Assembly (NCBI RefSeq): GCF_000313135.1
Contig: NW_004457442.1
Location: 1,933,859 to 1,997,858 of the forward strand
DNA: 64,000 bases
Source: Acanthamoeba castellanii str. Neff
Taxonomy: Eukaryota > Discosea > Longamoebia > Acanthamoebidae
Reading direction: 5' to 3'
Of this stretch, positions 1 through 10,386 are shown one piece after another (the stretch's first letter is position 1; every line of letters starts with the position of its first letter). The position numbers and the translations under genes are program-made. The notes under the pieces were generated by a model that ran no database searches, was not told the DNA's origin, and worked only from the letters and a program-made list of their open reading frames with translations.

Positions 1-798
1 CCACGACGAAATGGGGAGAGGTCCGGGTAGTGTAGCCGCACCGTGACCTCACTCACTTCCTCCTCGTGCAGCGCAACATAGACGCGCCGACCGTCGTAGG
101 AGTTCACGGGAATGCAGGGCGTGTCGAGTGGCCTGTTGCTGTACACCTTCTTCTTCGGCGGCTCGCGGGCCTGTAATGCCGCCGTGAGACGAGATCAGCC
201 AAGATCATGGCGGAGTGAAGGGTGAGCATCGCGCACCAGCTTGGGCCTGTTAGAAGTCACAGTGATGGTTGGTGCTGCGGTGGCAGTGGAGGAGGCGGTC
301 TTCTCGCCTTCAACCTTCCTTCGCTTGGCTGCACAGACATGACGCACATATACGCACCACCGTAAGCACCATCATTGGTTGAGGAGCGAGGACGAGCGCA
401 CGGCGGGAGTGGGTGCACGGGTACCCTTTACGAGCATCTCCCTCTTGTGGTAGCTCTCGGCGATCTCCTTCTCCTCGGTCTCCTCGAACTTGCGCTTCGT
501 GGTGCTCGCAAGCGAAGAGGAGAAAGAGGAAGGGGAGGGGAGGCGCGTCGCTGTCGCTCCCCTGAGCGCCGTAGGCAACTGGTAGTCAATTACAATCTCC
601 CCCGATGGAGGGTCGGTTGGATCGAACGACAGCCTCCGCCTGCTGCCATTGTTGATCAAGGCATCTTGCTCTGATTGATGACGAATAAGAATCCGTGACA
701 TTGCAACTTTGGCAGAAGGTAGGCCTACCTTTTTCCATCATCTCAAGAGCCTCCATGTCTTCGGCGTACATCTTTTCCCAGTCTTCATCCTCCTCCAT
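1..798 (-). CDS. CTF18-like clamp-loader subunit, N-terminal part (gene runs off the window)
   Basis: This is the 5' end of a multi-exon gene. Exons placed by frame are 798-729, 670-425, 328-237 and 170 to the window edge; all phases agree. The protein starts with an acidic helix-like stretch (MEEDEDWEKMYAEDMEALEM). A basic cluster KRRKVEGEK, a possible nuclear signal, opens exon 3. Exon 4 has a motif of the form NRPLDTPCIPV..YDGRRVYVAL. The acidic start and this motif, which comes before the AAA+ domain, recall CTF18 (CHTF18), the large subunit of the alternative RFC that loads PCNA for sister-chromatid cohesion. The AAA+ part would lie beyond position 1 and is not seen, so the identity is tentative. 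A GTGAGT inside exon 4 may be a further donor site. Confidence 0.45.
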
Positions 799-1048
799 TT
801 GGAATGTGCTTATTCAAACGATATGCGACTGGCAAGAATTCAAAGAGATCCTATCTAATTGAAGGCCTCCGTCGCGTTCTGAACAAAAAATTGTGTTGAT
901 GTCGAAGCCAAACACTCTTTCCCGCCAAATCAGTTTCCCGCCCAAAAGTGACTGAGTCGACACCAATCATTTCTTTCTCTTTTCCTCTTGCTTCTGGCTC
1001 GCCCTGACCTTGGGCCGACGCTCTTTTTCTTCTCCACCTACGGACGAC
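799..1048. other. Intergenic region between divergent genes
   Basis: About 250 bases separate two divergent start codons, so this stretch probably holds both promoters. It is richer in A/T than the flanking coding sequence. I see no convincing TATA box. Confidence 0.4.
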
Positions 1049-2609
1049 ATGGAGAGCCCAAGCACCACGCCAACTGCGAAGAGCAAGCAGAGTCCGGCAG
1101 CAGGCGCCGATCACGTCAGCCATCCCCACCCCGGAGTAGGCCCGGAGCCTCCGTTGGGGCAGCAGGCCTCAGGGGCGGACGTCGACTCCAGTGCCGCCGC
1201 CGCGGCCCTGCTGCCCCAGCTGACCCAGAGCCTAGTGATGCTGGCCGACAAGGTGGAGACCCTTGGGGCCACCCTGCGGGAGGTACACGCCGACATGGCG
1301 GTACTCAAGGCCCAGTACGGGGCGCTGGCCGCCGCGGCCCAGGGCTGTGCCACCTACGGCGTCCAGATGACCGTCACCTTCACACCGCAGCCTCTCCCGC
1401 AGCAGCAGCCCCACCACCCCGTCGGCGCCCCGTCCCCTTTGCCTCATGGGCACCACCGCCACCACGTCGCCCCCGCCCCGGCCACGCCCGGCCACGTCAC
1501 ACCGCACGTCATGTCGCCGTCGCCCGCGCCGCTAAGGAAATTTGTCGACAACGTTGCCACGGCCACGGCCAGGGCTGGTACGCCTCCGCAGCCATTCGGA
1601 GCTGCGCAGACCGGAGGCAGCGCAGCTGCGGCGGCGCCTCGAGGCCTCCACAAGGCCGAGCGCCACCACCCGCGGAAGCGGACTTCCTCCACGGGCCCGG
1701 CGGACCACAGGTTGCCCGCGAGCTACGATGGGCGGCCGGCCAAGAAGCCGCGGCGGGACAAGAACAAGATGTTCGTGTTCTTGGACCACATCAACAACAG
1801 CCGGGTGGTCGACGACGACGAAGGCGATGCCGGTGACGTTGACGACGACGAGGACAACAGGAGCGGCAGGCGAGAGGGCGAGCTCGAAATAGTGGCGGGC
1901 AGCTCGGACGAAGAAGGAGAGGCGGTGGAAGAGGCGGTGGCCGAGACCAGCTCCGAGGGCGAGGAAGAAGAGGAGGATAGAGAAGAGAATGAAAGCGACG
2001 AGGAGGACGGGGAGAACCAGGCGGCTTCTTCCTCGACCACGGCGGCGATACTGGCGGACATCGGGGAGCCACCGCACAGGGAGCCGATCACGTGGATCGG
2101 CGTCGACGTGCCAGTGGAGGGCAAGCCGCTCAACCACCGCCTCATGCCCGAGAAGATCACCAAGTCTGACCAGCTGCACGTCTTCTGGCAGCGCATGAAG
2201 CAAAACATCGTGGTCGAGGTACAGACCGGCTGCGTCTGCGTGTCGTGTGTCGTTGATCATGTCGAGCTCACCGACAGTGTGTGGTGTGGTGGTTTAGACA
2301 TCGGGGAAGGGCTGCTGGCTCTGCACGTGCGTGCGACCGACCCCGAACTCGTACGTGCGCAAGTCGGTCGCGGGCAAGAAGTTCTTCGCGCACATCCTCA
2401 CGTACCTGGTGTGGAACCGCACGATCGACGTCAACCTGCCCGTCGTGCAGCTCTGCGGCAACCGCGTGTGCCTCAACCCCAAGCACCTCTCGCAGGTCAA
2501 GAACGGCCCGCTCGACACCGACCAGCGGGCCGACTGTCTCGAACGCCGCTCGCTCGAGACCTGCCCGTTCTCGCCGCCCTGCATCGGTCACCACAGCTCG
2601 AGCAACTGA
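1049..2609 (+). CDS. Nuclear regulator-like protein with an I-PpoI-type zinc-binding (zf-His_Me/HNH_3) domain
   Basis: Two exons (1049-2218 and 2298-2609, intron phase 0) give about 493 residues. In order they hold a predicted coiled coil (about 54-100), a Pro/His-rich linker, a basic KKPRRDKNK cluster near residue 231 (possible nuclear signal), a long Asp/Glu/Ser-rich stretch (about 254-326) and a C-terminal domain. That domain begins GKGCWLC and continues through AHILTYLVWNR to LCGNRVCLNPKHL. The spacing C-x4-C-x4-H followed by later cysteines matches the zinc-binding loops of His-Me finger homing endonucleases such as I-PpoI. The position of the catalytic histidine, two residues before the first Cys of this motif, is Gln here. 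The acidic region, basic cluster and missing His suggest a DNA-binding regulator rather than a nuclease; that role is an inference. Confidence 0.75.
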
Positions 2610-2699
2610 TTCTATTCTCTCAGAAGAGAGAGATTGGCGAGAGGGGGGGGGGGGGAAATGGTGTGGGCTCCAATGGGGGGCAACAGGAAAAGACCTGTA

Positions 2700-5600
2700 T
2701 TACTTGACCGAAACGTTGTCCACCTGCGTGTGGGTGTGTCATCATTGGCGTTGTGCGGTGCGTGCGGTGTGCGGCGAGGAGTACCCTGAGATCGTCGAGT
2801 AGCGGGAAGCGCTGCTGGACCAGCTCGCGGGCTTGTGCGGCCTTGAGGTGCCTCATGTTCTGGAGCTCCAGGACCCGCAGAGACGGGCACTCGACACCGT
2901 CCAGCGTGCACAGGCGCTCACAATGGCTAATGGCGAGGCTCCGCAGCAGCGGGCAGCCGCTCACGCGGAGGGTGTCAAGCAGCGGCGCCTCGACGTTGAC
3001 GCTGCACAGCAGCGGAGCGTTGGCGACGGTGATCTCACGCAGGCCGCAGCTCCGCGGCACGCGCAGCTCGACGAGCCGTGGCTTGTCGGTGATGACAAGC
3101 CGGTGGAGCGAGTAGACGTCGAACGCGTCGACGCTCAGCCGCTCGAGGTTGGGCAGGCCGGGCAGGCGCAGCTCGCTGCCCAGATCGTAGACGAAGGCGA
3201 TCGTCAGCGACCGCAGGCAGCGGCTCTCGAGCGCCTCCACCCGAAAGCCCTCGGCGTCGCGCAGGCTCAACGCCTCGAGCCGGGTGCATCGGGCCACCAG
3301 CGCGTGGAACGCCGCGAACTCGCCCCGCAGGTCCCAGTCGCTGAGATGGAGCGAGGTCAGGGCGTGGCCACCGTGGGCGAAGGCGGCGGCGAGCGGCATG
3401 TCGACGATGGCGAAGCCTCGCAGGTCGAGGTGGGTGAGCCGCGGCCACTGGCGCAGGGCGCGCTCGACGAAGGTTGCGGGCACTTCCGAGTGGCGCAGGT
3501 GGAACCGCCGCATGCGCGGCAGTCGGGCCACGAAGGCCGGGTCATGGAATGAGACGAGGTGGTCGTCACCAACGGCGTTGCTGTCGGGGTGCCAGCAGTC
3601 GAGCAGAGAACAGCGCGTCAGCGAAGGGCACTCGACCGCGAGCACGTTGAAGGTTTTCCCGATCACGCTGAGCGTGCGCAGCCGCGGGCGGCGGACGACC
3701 AGACCGATCTCCAAGTTCGCATGTCCGCCACTGATGTTCCAGGGGCCGAGCTTCAGCTTGCAGAGGCGCGACAGCGAGCCGATCACATCGCCGATGACCC
3801 GGGCAATGGCGGACGCGTCGTCATCGGACAGCGATATGGGAATCCTTGTGATGGATAGGCTCGTGAGGCCGGGGAGACGCTCGATCTCGGCCAGCGTGCG
3901 GCAGTTCAGGCCAACGGAGCTCAGGGAGAGCGCGGATAAGGATGACAGGGCTCCGGAGTGGTCCAGCGGTGAAGTCCAGCCGAGATCAAGCCGGTGTACG
4001 GGCACCGTGCGGCACAGAGCTGGCCGTGGCCTGTGAGCACTCTTCCATGTGCGCGGCGATGCGTGTGCGTGCGCGGTAGTGCGTGTGCGTGTGCGTGTGT
4101 GTTGTTTGTCATGTACCGAGTTTGTTGAGGCACTGGAACTGGGCCAACACGCCACTGAGAGAATAATCCATCAAAGTGGGACACAGTTGGAGGCGGCTGA
4201 CTCGCGACGCCTTGCGTAGGACGTCCCGAGCCTGGTCCGCCCTCTGCGAGCTTGGATTCGAGCTGAACAGCTTGAGCTCCGCAGTGTCGGGCGAAAGCAG
4301 CCGTTGGTAGGGACTCTCCAGCTCGTCGACCAGTTCGTCCCCGTGCTAACAACAACACGAGTAGGTGAGTAACTTGCGCGGTTCACGAGATCCCATGTCC
4401 AATGGATGTCGTCTGCGCACCTCGCAAGGCGCAAAGGTCAGCTCGGAGGCCGGTAAGATCGCCTGAAAGAGGTCAACCGACGCGCTATTCGCCGAGCGTG
4501 CCAATCGAAGCACGTCGGGAGCCAGCTTCAAGCAGTCGATCGACTCAAGCTTGACCGTGAGCGCACGCTGGGTCCCTGCCCTTCTCCTTCTTGACAGAGA
4601 GGGACGATCGTTAGATGCTATACTGTTGGGAATGGAACGCGAAGAATACCTGATGAACTGGGCCAGACCGGCCGCGGTAACGCGGGTACGCTGCAGGTCG
4701 AGCAACTCCAGCTCGGCAAGGCCGCGAGATGTGCTATCGTCGCCTGGAAGCACTACAGAGGCGAGGAATTTGTCGTTGATGGCGCAGTTGTTGCTTACGT
4801 CCAAGCTCTGCCAGCCGCCACCCAAGGCCCGCCTGGGGTGAGCTCAGGTACATCAAAAGGGACGTGTGAGCGTGTGAGCGTGTATAGCTGTACTGACCCG
4901 AAGCTGTGGACAAGCGTGCGAGATTACGCCGCCGCTTTCCCCGTCGATGTGCGGGCAGCCGCTCACACTCAACACCCTGAGTTGAAGGTCAGCATAAATT
5001 TACGAAAGAGAAAGCGAAAGAGACTGGTGGCACACCACAACCGAGGGAATCGGCTCAGGTGGACCAGGGCGTCGTTGGTGATGGCGACGCATTGCGATAG
5101 ATTGAGCTCTTCAAGGTGCATCGCTGCATTGCTGGCACCCAGCTGTTCCACGAATGCATCGTTGGCCCTGAATACATGCCAGACGATCATCAACCAAGGC
5201 ACCTGACAACAAGGTGCGAGGGTCACGTACCTGGACGCCGGAACGTAGAGAGCTGGCGCAGGGACTCCCATCGACTTGCTGTCTTGATCAGCGATTCAAG
5301 CGAGAGATAGGTGGCATCACTGCAGACTCGTCGTCAGAGGCAGCCCCCAAGCTTAAATGCAGCTCGGAATTGTGGGTACTTGTGTGGTGTACCTGAGGTC
5401 AAGGGAGCTGAGGCCGACCAGGCACGAAGCGATGAAGGCGAGCGTCCAGTCGTGCAGCAGCTGGCGGTGCGTGATCAGCCCCACGAATCGCTGGGCGATA
5501 TCCTGGGCCACCACCCTGCAAGGCCACTCCAGCGCTACGGTCAAATCAAAGAGGTGTGGGCGACACAACCTACCACAACGTTGGTTCTTGGGCTTGCAAG

Positions 5601-5785
5601 GCTGAGTTCGAAGTCCAGAAGGGTTCTCCAGCGTCAATCAAACTGAGGGCGGAAAGATCGAACAGCGACGCCACCTCCCCCTCCCAGAACACACAACATC
5701 AGAAAGAAAAAACTACGTGGACTACTGTGCTACTCACCCTTGCAGACACCTGCAACCACAACGGCGAGCCGCCTTCCGTCTCCAT
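2700..5785 (-). CDS. Leucine-rich-repeat (RNI/F-box-LRR type) protein
   Basis: This multi-exon gene starts at the ATG at 5785 (METEGGSPLWLQ). Recognisable coding blocks lie near 5785-5735, 5690-5570, 5500-5390, 5160-5040, 4825-4350, 4350-4080, 4020-2785 and 2723-2700. The last intron (donor after 2785, acceptor before 2723) adds a short tail, VDNVSVK, then stop. Repeats of the form LxxLxLxxxxL run through nearly the whole protein, for example LEELNLSQC, LTHLDLRGF, LRSLTIAF, LREITVANA and LRVLELQN, as in RNI-like and F-box LRR proteins. The N-terminal 60-80 residues (VVAQDIAQRFVGLITHRQLL) occupy the usual F-box position but have no clear F-box signature. A role in substrate recognition or scaffolding is inferred from the fold. 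The gene converges with the upstream plus-strand gene, with stops 90 bases apart. Confidence 0.75.
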
Positions 5786-5869
5786 CGTCAAGTGCGTATT
5801 TTTTTTTTATTTTGGGACGCTGAGATTTTCCTTTCGATTTCTTTCTCTTCCAATCAAAGCAGGCGTGCA

Positions 5870-7900
5870 ATGAAGTGGGCGTACGTTGTGGCGGCGCTGG
5901 TCTTCGGATTGGCCGCTGCCGGAGTGACCGTCGTGGTGCCCTTCGTCACCACCTCCTTCAACGTCGGTCAGTAAACCAGATCAAGTGCGCCACAAAAATT
6001 ATATGTTTATTAATTTTATTACTCTAAAAATTGCAGCTGCTGGGTACTCGGCCAAGCTCACCTGCTCCGCCGTGTTTGTTGCCGGCCGTGACCCCGCCCA
6101 CGTCTACAACCACGTTTGTACCACCCTTTATTATTCTTAATTTTATTTATTTATTTGGCATTTATTGGGAAACGGGCACGCAGGAGCTATCGGGCACGAT
6201 CGGCAAGGTGACCGATGTGGCAGTGGTGAACCGCGAGGAGCGCTATGTGACCACCACGGCCAGCCTGTTCGGCTTCTTCCCCGTCCAACGTCGTGCGCAC
6301 TACCGCGGGCCGGTACCTTATGTGGCATGATGGCAGCAATCACCACCACAGCTGCCAACTGACAATGGCCGTGTTCGTCTACTAGAATCGGGGGTGTGCG
6401 CTCGAGTCTCGTGGAGTAGTTCCGCTGGCATCGGACGACGTATCGCTTCCCCCGGCTCCCACCAACGCTTGGCCTGCCCGTTTGGCCCACGGCGACGGCG
6501 AAGAAGTTGATCGCGAGCTCCTCAACAGCGTAATCGAAGAGCAGTTAGACCCGGCCAAGCATCGAGTGCGTGTCCACTTTCTGTGCCGCATTTTTTTTAT
6601 TATTTTCAATCTTCACCAAAGCTGATCTCATGTGTGCCATGTGCGGTGGTACCTGCGTGTGCGTGTGCGTGTGCGGCCAGGATGTCGACACGCGTGCGAT
6701 CATCGTGGTGCGAAACGGTCGCATTGTCGCAGAGCGCTACGGACCGGACTTCCAACCACACACGCGCTTGGCGTCGTGGTCCAACGCCAAGAGCGTGATC
6801 AGCACTCTGATCGGCATACGGATCGCCCAGGGCCACCTCCGCCTCGACCAGACGCGGCTCTTCCCCGAGTGGAGCAATGCCGCCGATCCGCGCAGCAACA
6901 TCACCCTCGCCAACCTGCTACACATGAGCAGCGGGCTCGAGTTCGACGAGAAATATGACCGGCACTCGGACGCGCGGGACATGCTCTTCCTTCGCCCCTC
7001 GATGTCGGATTTTGCCGTCAACAAGCCTCTCATCCACGCACCCGGCACCAAGTGGTATCGATCGTGTTTGTGCGCGTGTCGTGCGTGTCGTGCGGTGTCG
7101 TGTGCGGTGTGTGCGTGTCCAGAGCACTCATAGAAACATCGTGTAGGGCGTATTCGAGTGGAACGAGTAACTTGCTCGCTCGACTTCTCCGCTCGACCTT
7201 CGCCACGGACGAGGAGTACTGGGCCTTCCCGCGCCAGGCTCTCTACGAGCCGCTCGGCATGGACAGCGCCCTCATGGAGACCGACGCTGCCGGTACGCCG
7301 ACGCGACATAACACGACGCCACACATAACACGCCACACAGCGCGATTCATATGACTCGCAATACTAACTTTTAGGCTTTGGGTCCCAGGCACGTTCGTGG
7401 GTTCGTCGTACATGTACGCCACGGCTCGCGATTGGGCCAAGTTCGGCCAACTGTTCCTCAACGAGGGCCAATGGCCCACCGACGGCGATGCCGCCGAGGA
7501 GCACCAGCAGGTGCTGACCCCGGGCTGGGTGCGCTACGTGCAAACGCCGGCGCCGGCGAGCAAGCACCGCTATAGCGCCCAGTGGTGGCTCAACGGCGCC
7601 GCCACAGAGGGCAAGGGCGACGACGTCTTCGACGCCGCCAGCGCCGACCTCTTCTGGCAGCGCGAGCTGCCCACAGTACGCCCATCATTGTCTCCGTTTG
7701 CCCACACCGATCACTCGCTCACCACCGACATACATCCACAGGACGCCTACTGGGCGCATGGCTTTGAGCATCAGTTCGTGATGGTGGTGCCCTCGCGCAA
7801 GGCCGTCATTGTGCGACTGGGCCGTACGCCCGACGTCACCAAGTGGGACCTCGCCCGCTTCTTCCGCGTCGTCTTCCAGGCTCTTCCTCCCTCCTCGTAG
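5870..7900 (+). CDS. Membrane-anchored serine beta-lactamase-like hydrolase
   Basis: Eight exons (5870-5966, 6037-6113, 6184-6312, 6386-6565, 6681-7054, 7147-7292, 7389-7675, 7742-7900) join in frame. The N-terminus has one hydrophobic segment (VVAALVFGLAAAGVTVVV), probably a signal anchor. A conserved block, GYSAKLTCSAVFVAGRDPAHV, follows. The catalytic domain has S-x-x-K (SNAKS), the second-motif tyrosine region (AYSSGTSN), and HGFE near the C-terminus at the place of the KTG/HxG motif. This layout fits class C-like serine hydrolases of the 6-aminohexanoate-dimer hydrolase/EstB type, which cleave amides or esters. The substrate is unknown. There is no sign that it is an antibiotic-resistance enzyme. 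An AATAAA lies 59 bases after the stop. Confidence 0.85.
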
Positions 7901-7958
7901 TGGTCTCGCCCTTTATTGTGAATAGTTATTTATTTATTTATTTTGTTCTATTTGTGCA

Positions 7959-7964
7959 AATAAA
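7959..7964 (+). promoter_or_regulatory. Candidate polyadenylation signal AATAAA
   Basis: AATAAA lies in an A/T-rich stretch just after the stop of the beta-lactamase-like gene. The next gene converges from the other side, so this short gap must serve both 3' ends. Confidence 0.4.
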
Positions 7965-8017
7965 TATACTATTTTGTGGATTTAGGAGGAAAAATTGGCT
8001 ATTTAATATAATGTCTC

Positions 8018-8578
8018 TCATTTCCATTCGGCGCTCCAGCCCTTGTTGAGGATCGGGAAGAGGGCCTCGACGATGGCCTTGGGGCCGCACAGCATCGACC
8101 TGGCGGTGAGGTTCAGCTGGTCGGTGACGGCCGACGTGGCGGTGGGCGAGATGCACACGCCGCCGGCCTCCTCGATGATGATCGACGCCGCCGACACGTC
8201 CCACGCGTGCACGCCCCACTCGAAGTAGCAGTCCAGACGGCCCATCGCCACGTCGCACATCAGGGTGGCCGCTGCAATGCACAACCGAAGAAGAAGAAGA
8301 CGAAGACGACTGAGCTCAAGGCAAGACCCCGCAAACTCGCATGGCGTAGAGGGCGCCGTACCAGAGCCGGTCATGCGAAGACCGCGCACGTTGTGCTCGA
8401 GGAGGACGCGCACGTTGCCCAGCATGAAGTCGGTCACCTCGCGCGAGCGGCCGTAGCCGATGTTGGTGGACACCACCGCCTGGCCGATCTCGGGGGCGCT
8501 GGAGACGCTAATGGGCTTGCCGTTCAGGAACGCACCACCGCCACGGATCGCTTTCATAGGGACAATGCGTGAGGCACA

Positions 8579-8652
<74 letters not shown>

Positions 8653-9491
8653 CCACACACACGAGTGAGAGAGCATATGTTCACCTGTGTACTTCTCCTC
8701 GAGCACGGGGTTGTAGACGACGCCGACGACGGTCTGCTTGTTGATCGCCAAACCAATGCACACGGCCACGAACGGATACCTGCACCACCCGGCCAAGGGG
8801 CTAAGGGTCAGCACAACACACAGAAAGAGAAGAGGGAGATAACGGGCGTATACGTGTGCACGAAGTTGGTGGTGCCGTCGATGGGGTCGATGATCCACGT
8901 GGGCTCGTCCGACAGGCGCTCCTCGCCGGCCGAGCCGCCACTCTCCTCGCCCAGGAAGCAGTGCTCCGGGAAGGCCTCCTTCAGCATTCCGATGATCGTC
9001 TGCACACACACGGCACGCACGCAAGATGCTGCTGATGAGTGTCGTGCGCGTGTCGTGTCGTGTCATGTCGTGGAGCGTGTCTGTCGTGTGTGCTGTGTGC
9101 TGTGCCGTATGGGTGCAGCGGGGTACCTTCTCGGCAGCGACGTCGACTTCGGTGACGAGGTCAACCGCGCTCTTTTCCTGCACCAGCTTGTCTTGCTGCA
9201 CAACACCAAAAACGTGTGGGTCTACACCGTGGAGCCACAACCTCATCTCATCTTCATCAGATCGTCTCCGGAGGGGGGCCATACCGCGCTATGGAATCGC
9301 TCCTTCACGAGCAGACCTGCGGCGTCGGCCGCCTTGAGAGCAACTGGCGGGCGAGGAGAATGAAGAGAAGATTAATCAGGTTAAGGGGTTGTTTTTGTGG
9401 GTGACCTCTTCAATGTGAATGTGGAGCTTTTGTTTTGAGTGGAGTTACCTTCAAGGTAGCGCTGGAGGTCGGCTGTGCTGTGGGAGGTCAT
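8018..9491 (-). CDS. Inositol-1-monophosphatase
   Basis: Seven exons (9491-9449, 9343-9285, 9195-9127, 8999-8854, 8779-8685, 8550-8362, 8271-8018) give 284 residues, close to the usual length of about 277. It should remove phosphate from inositol monophosphates in a metal-dependent reaction that feeds free inositol into phosphoinositide synthesis. All family signatures are present: FLGEES and WIIDPIDGTTNFVHTYPF (metal-binding Glu and Asp residues), GAFLNGKPISVS, and the C-terminal WGVHAWDVSAASIIIEEAGG (motif 2, third metal site). Intron 5 carries a 71-base CA repeat. Confidence 0.95.
8580..8650. repeat. (CA)n microsatellite inside an intron
   Basis: About 35 uninterrupted CA units lie in intron 5 of the inositol monophosphatase gene. 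On the transcript strand the tract reads GU repeats. It is the longest perfect simple repeat in the window and probably length-variable. Confidence 0.95.
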
Positions 9492-10386
9492 TGTTGGTGG
9501 TCGAGATAAGAATATTAAAACAAAACGATTTAAATGTCATAATGCCTTCTGCCGCGTCACGTCCGGCCCACGGATTTAGTGCAGACATAGCCCACGTCGT
9601 CCCCGCAGGCCCGTGCCCCAGGCTCACGCCTTGGCGGTGTTATGCTGAGGGCGAAGAGTGCCGGCCAACTGAGGGAGAATGAGCAGTGCTGGTGTCCACT
9701 GCCAGGCTGGCGCGGAGTGAGGCCAGTGATCACCAACCGGAAGCGAGTAGTGATCAAGCTTGCAACGCACGTGCAGCTGGGAACGGGCCTGGAACGTCCC
9801 ATCGAGATTGCAGGAGAGAGGTCCACTTTAGCGCCGTTTATGGCAAACGCCCTACAGGGGCTGATCGCGGCACTGTGGGTGGTGCGCCCAACATACGCTG
9901 GCAGTTGAAGCAGCCAAGGCCCAAGCTCTGCCCGTCCCCTGCACCCAGGGAGCTGCGCTATCGACCTCCCGTTGACCTTGCGCACAGCTCAACCGCGCGA
10001 CATATGACCATATTACGACTCTGAACGATCCAGGGGATCAAGAGAAAATGCAGTGTTTTTGGGGAGAACACTGCGTCAAATGCCCACACTGGGTCCGTGC
10101 GGGCTGGGGATACCCCCGCGGTCGAGGAAAGGCAAGCACCCCTGCAGAAAGGAGAGCTTAGCTCATGGAGCGACTTCGTTGCTATGCCAACTTTTTTTAA
10201 TGCCGACATTTACGAGAACCTAATAATCGACCAAGCGCCAGCGATCACCAAAGAGAAGACGAAGACAGACAACAAGCGGGCGCAACGCCCACCAACCGCA
10301 CAGCAAGCGAACCAAACAACGCGGGCGAAGGAGCCGCAGGTGACGGACGTCTTCTTCTTGAGCTTGCTCCCGAGAAGCGAGTTGGG
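9492..10386. other. Long intergenic stretch without an assigned gene
   Basis: About 900 bases lie between two divergent genes. An 88-codon plus-strand frame (9642-9908) and a 142-codon minus-strand frame (9557-9985) are open, but neither shows a recognisable motif or splice pattern. A small inverted repeat, GCAGTGTT - 9 bases - AACACTGC, lies at about 10050-10075. The stretch is longer than the other gaps here, so a short non-coding or decayed gene is possible. Confidence 0.4.

Noticed and set aside
2298..2609. Active homing endonuclease
   Set aside because: The catalytic His position is Gln, and the gene is a normal nuclear gene rather than an intron-encoded frame.
2620..2785. Read-through C-terminal extension of the LRR gene to a stop at 2620
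   Set aside because: A GTAC donor after 2785 and a CACACGCAG acceptor before 2723 give an in-phase short final exon, and the read-through sequence is Pro/Thr/His filler.
5870..7900. Beta-lactamase resistance gene
   Set aside because: The SxxK-Tyr-HxG layout is that of eukaryotic and bacterial serine esterase or amidase relatives. It is intron-rich and membrane-anchored, and nothing points to antibiotic resistance.
8569..9363. Long plus-strand open frame starting with a His-Thr repeat
   Set aside because: It is the antisense of the inositol monophosphatase gene; the His-Thr run is only the CA microsatellite read in frame.
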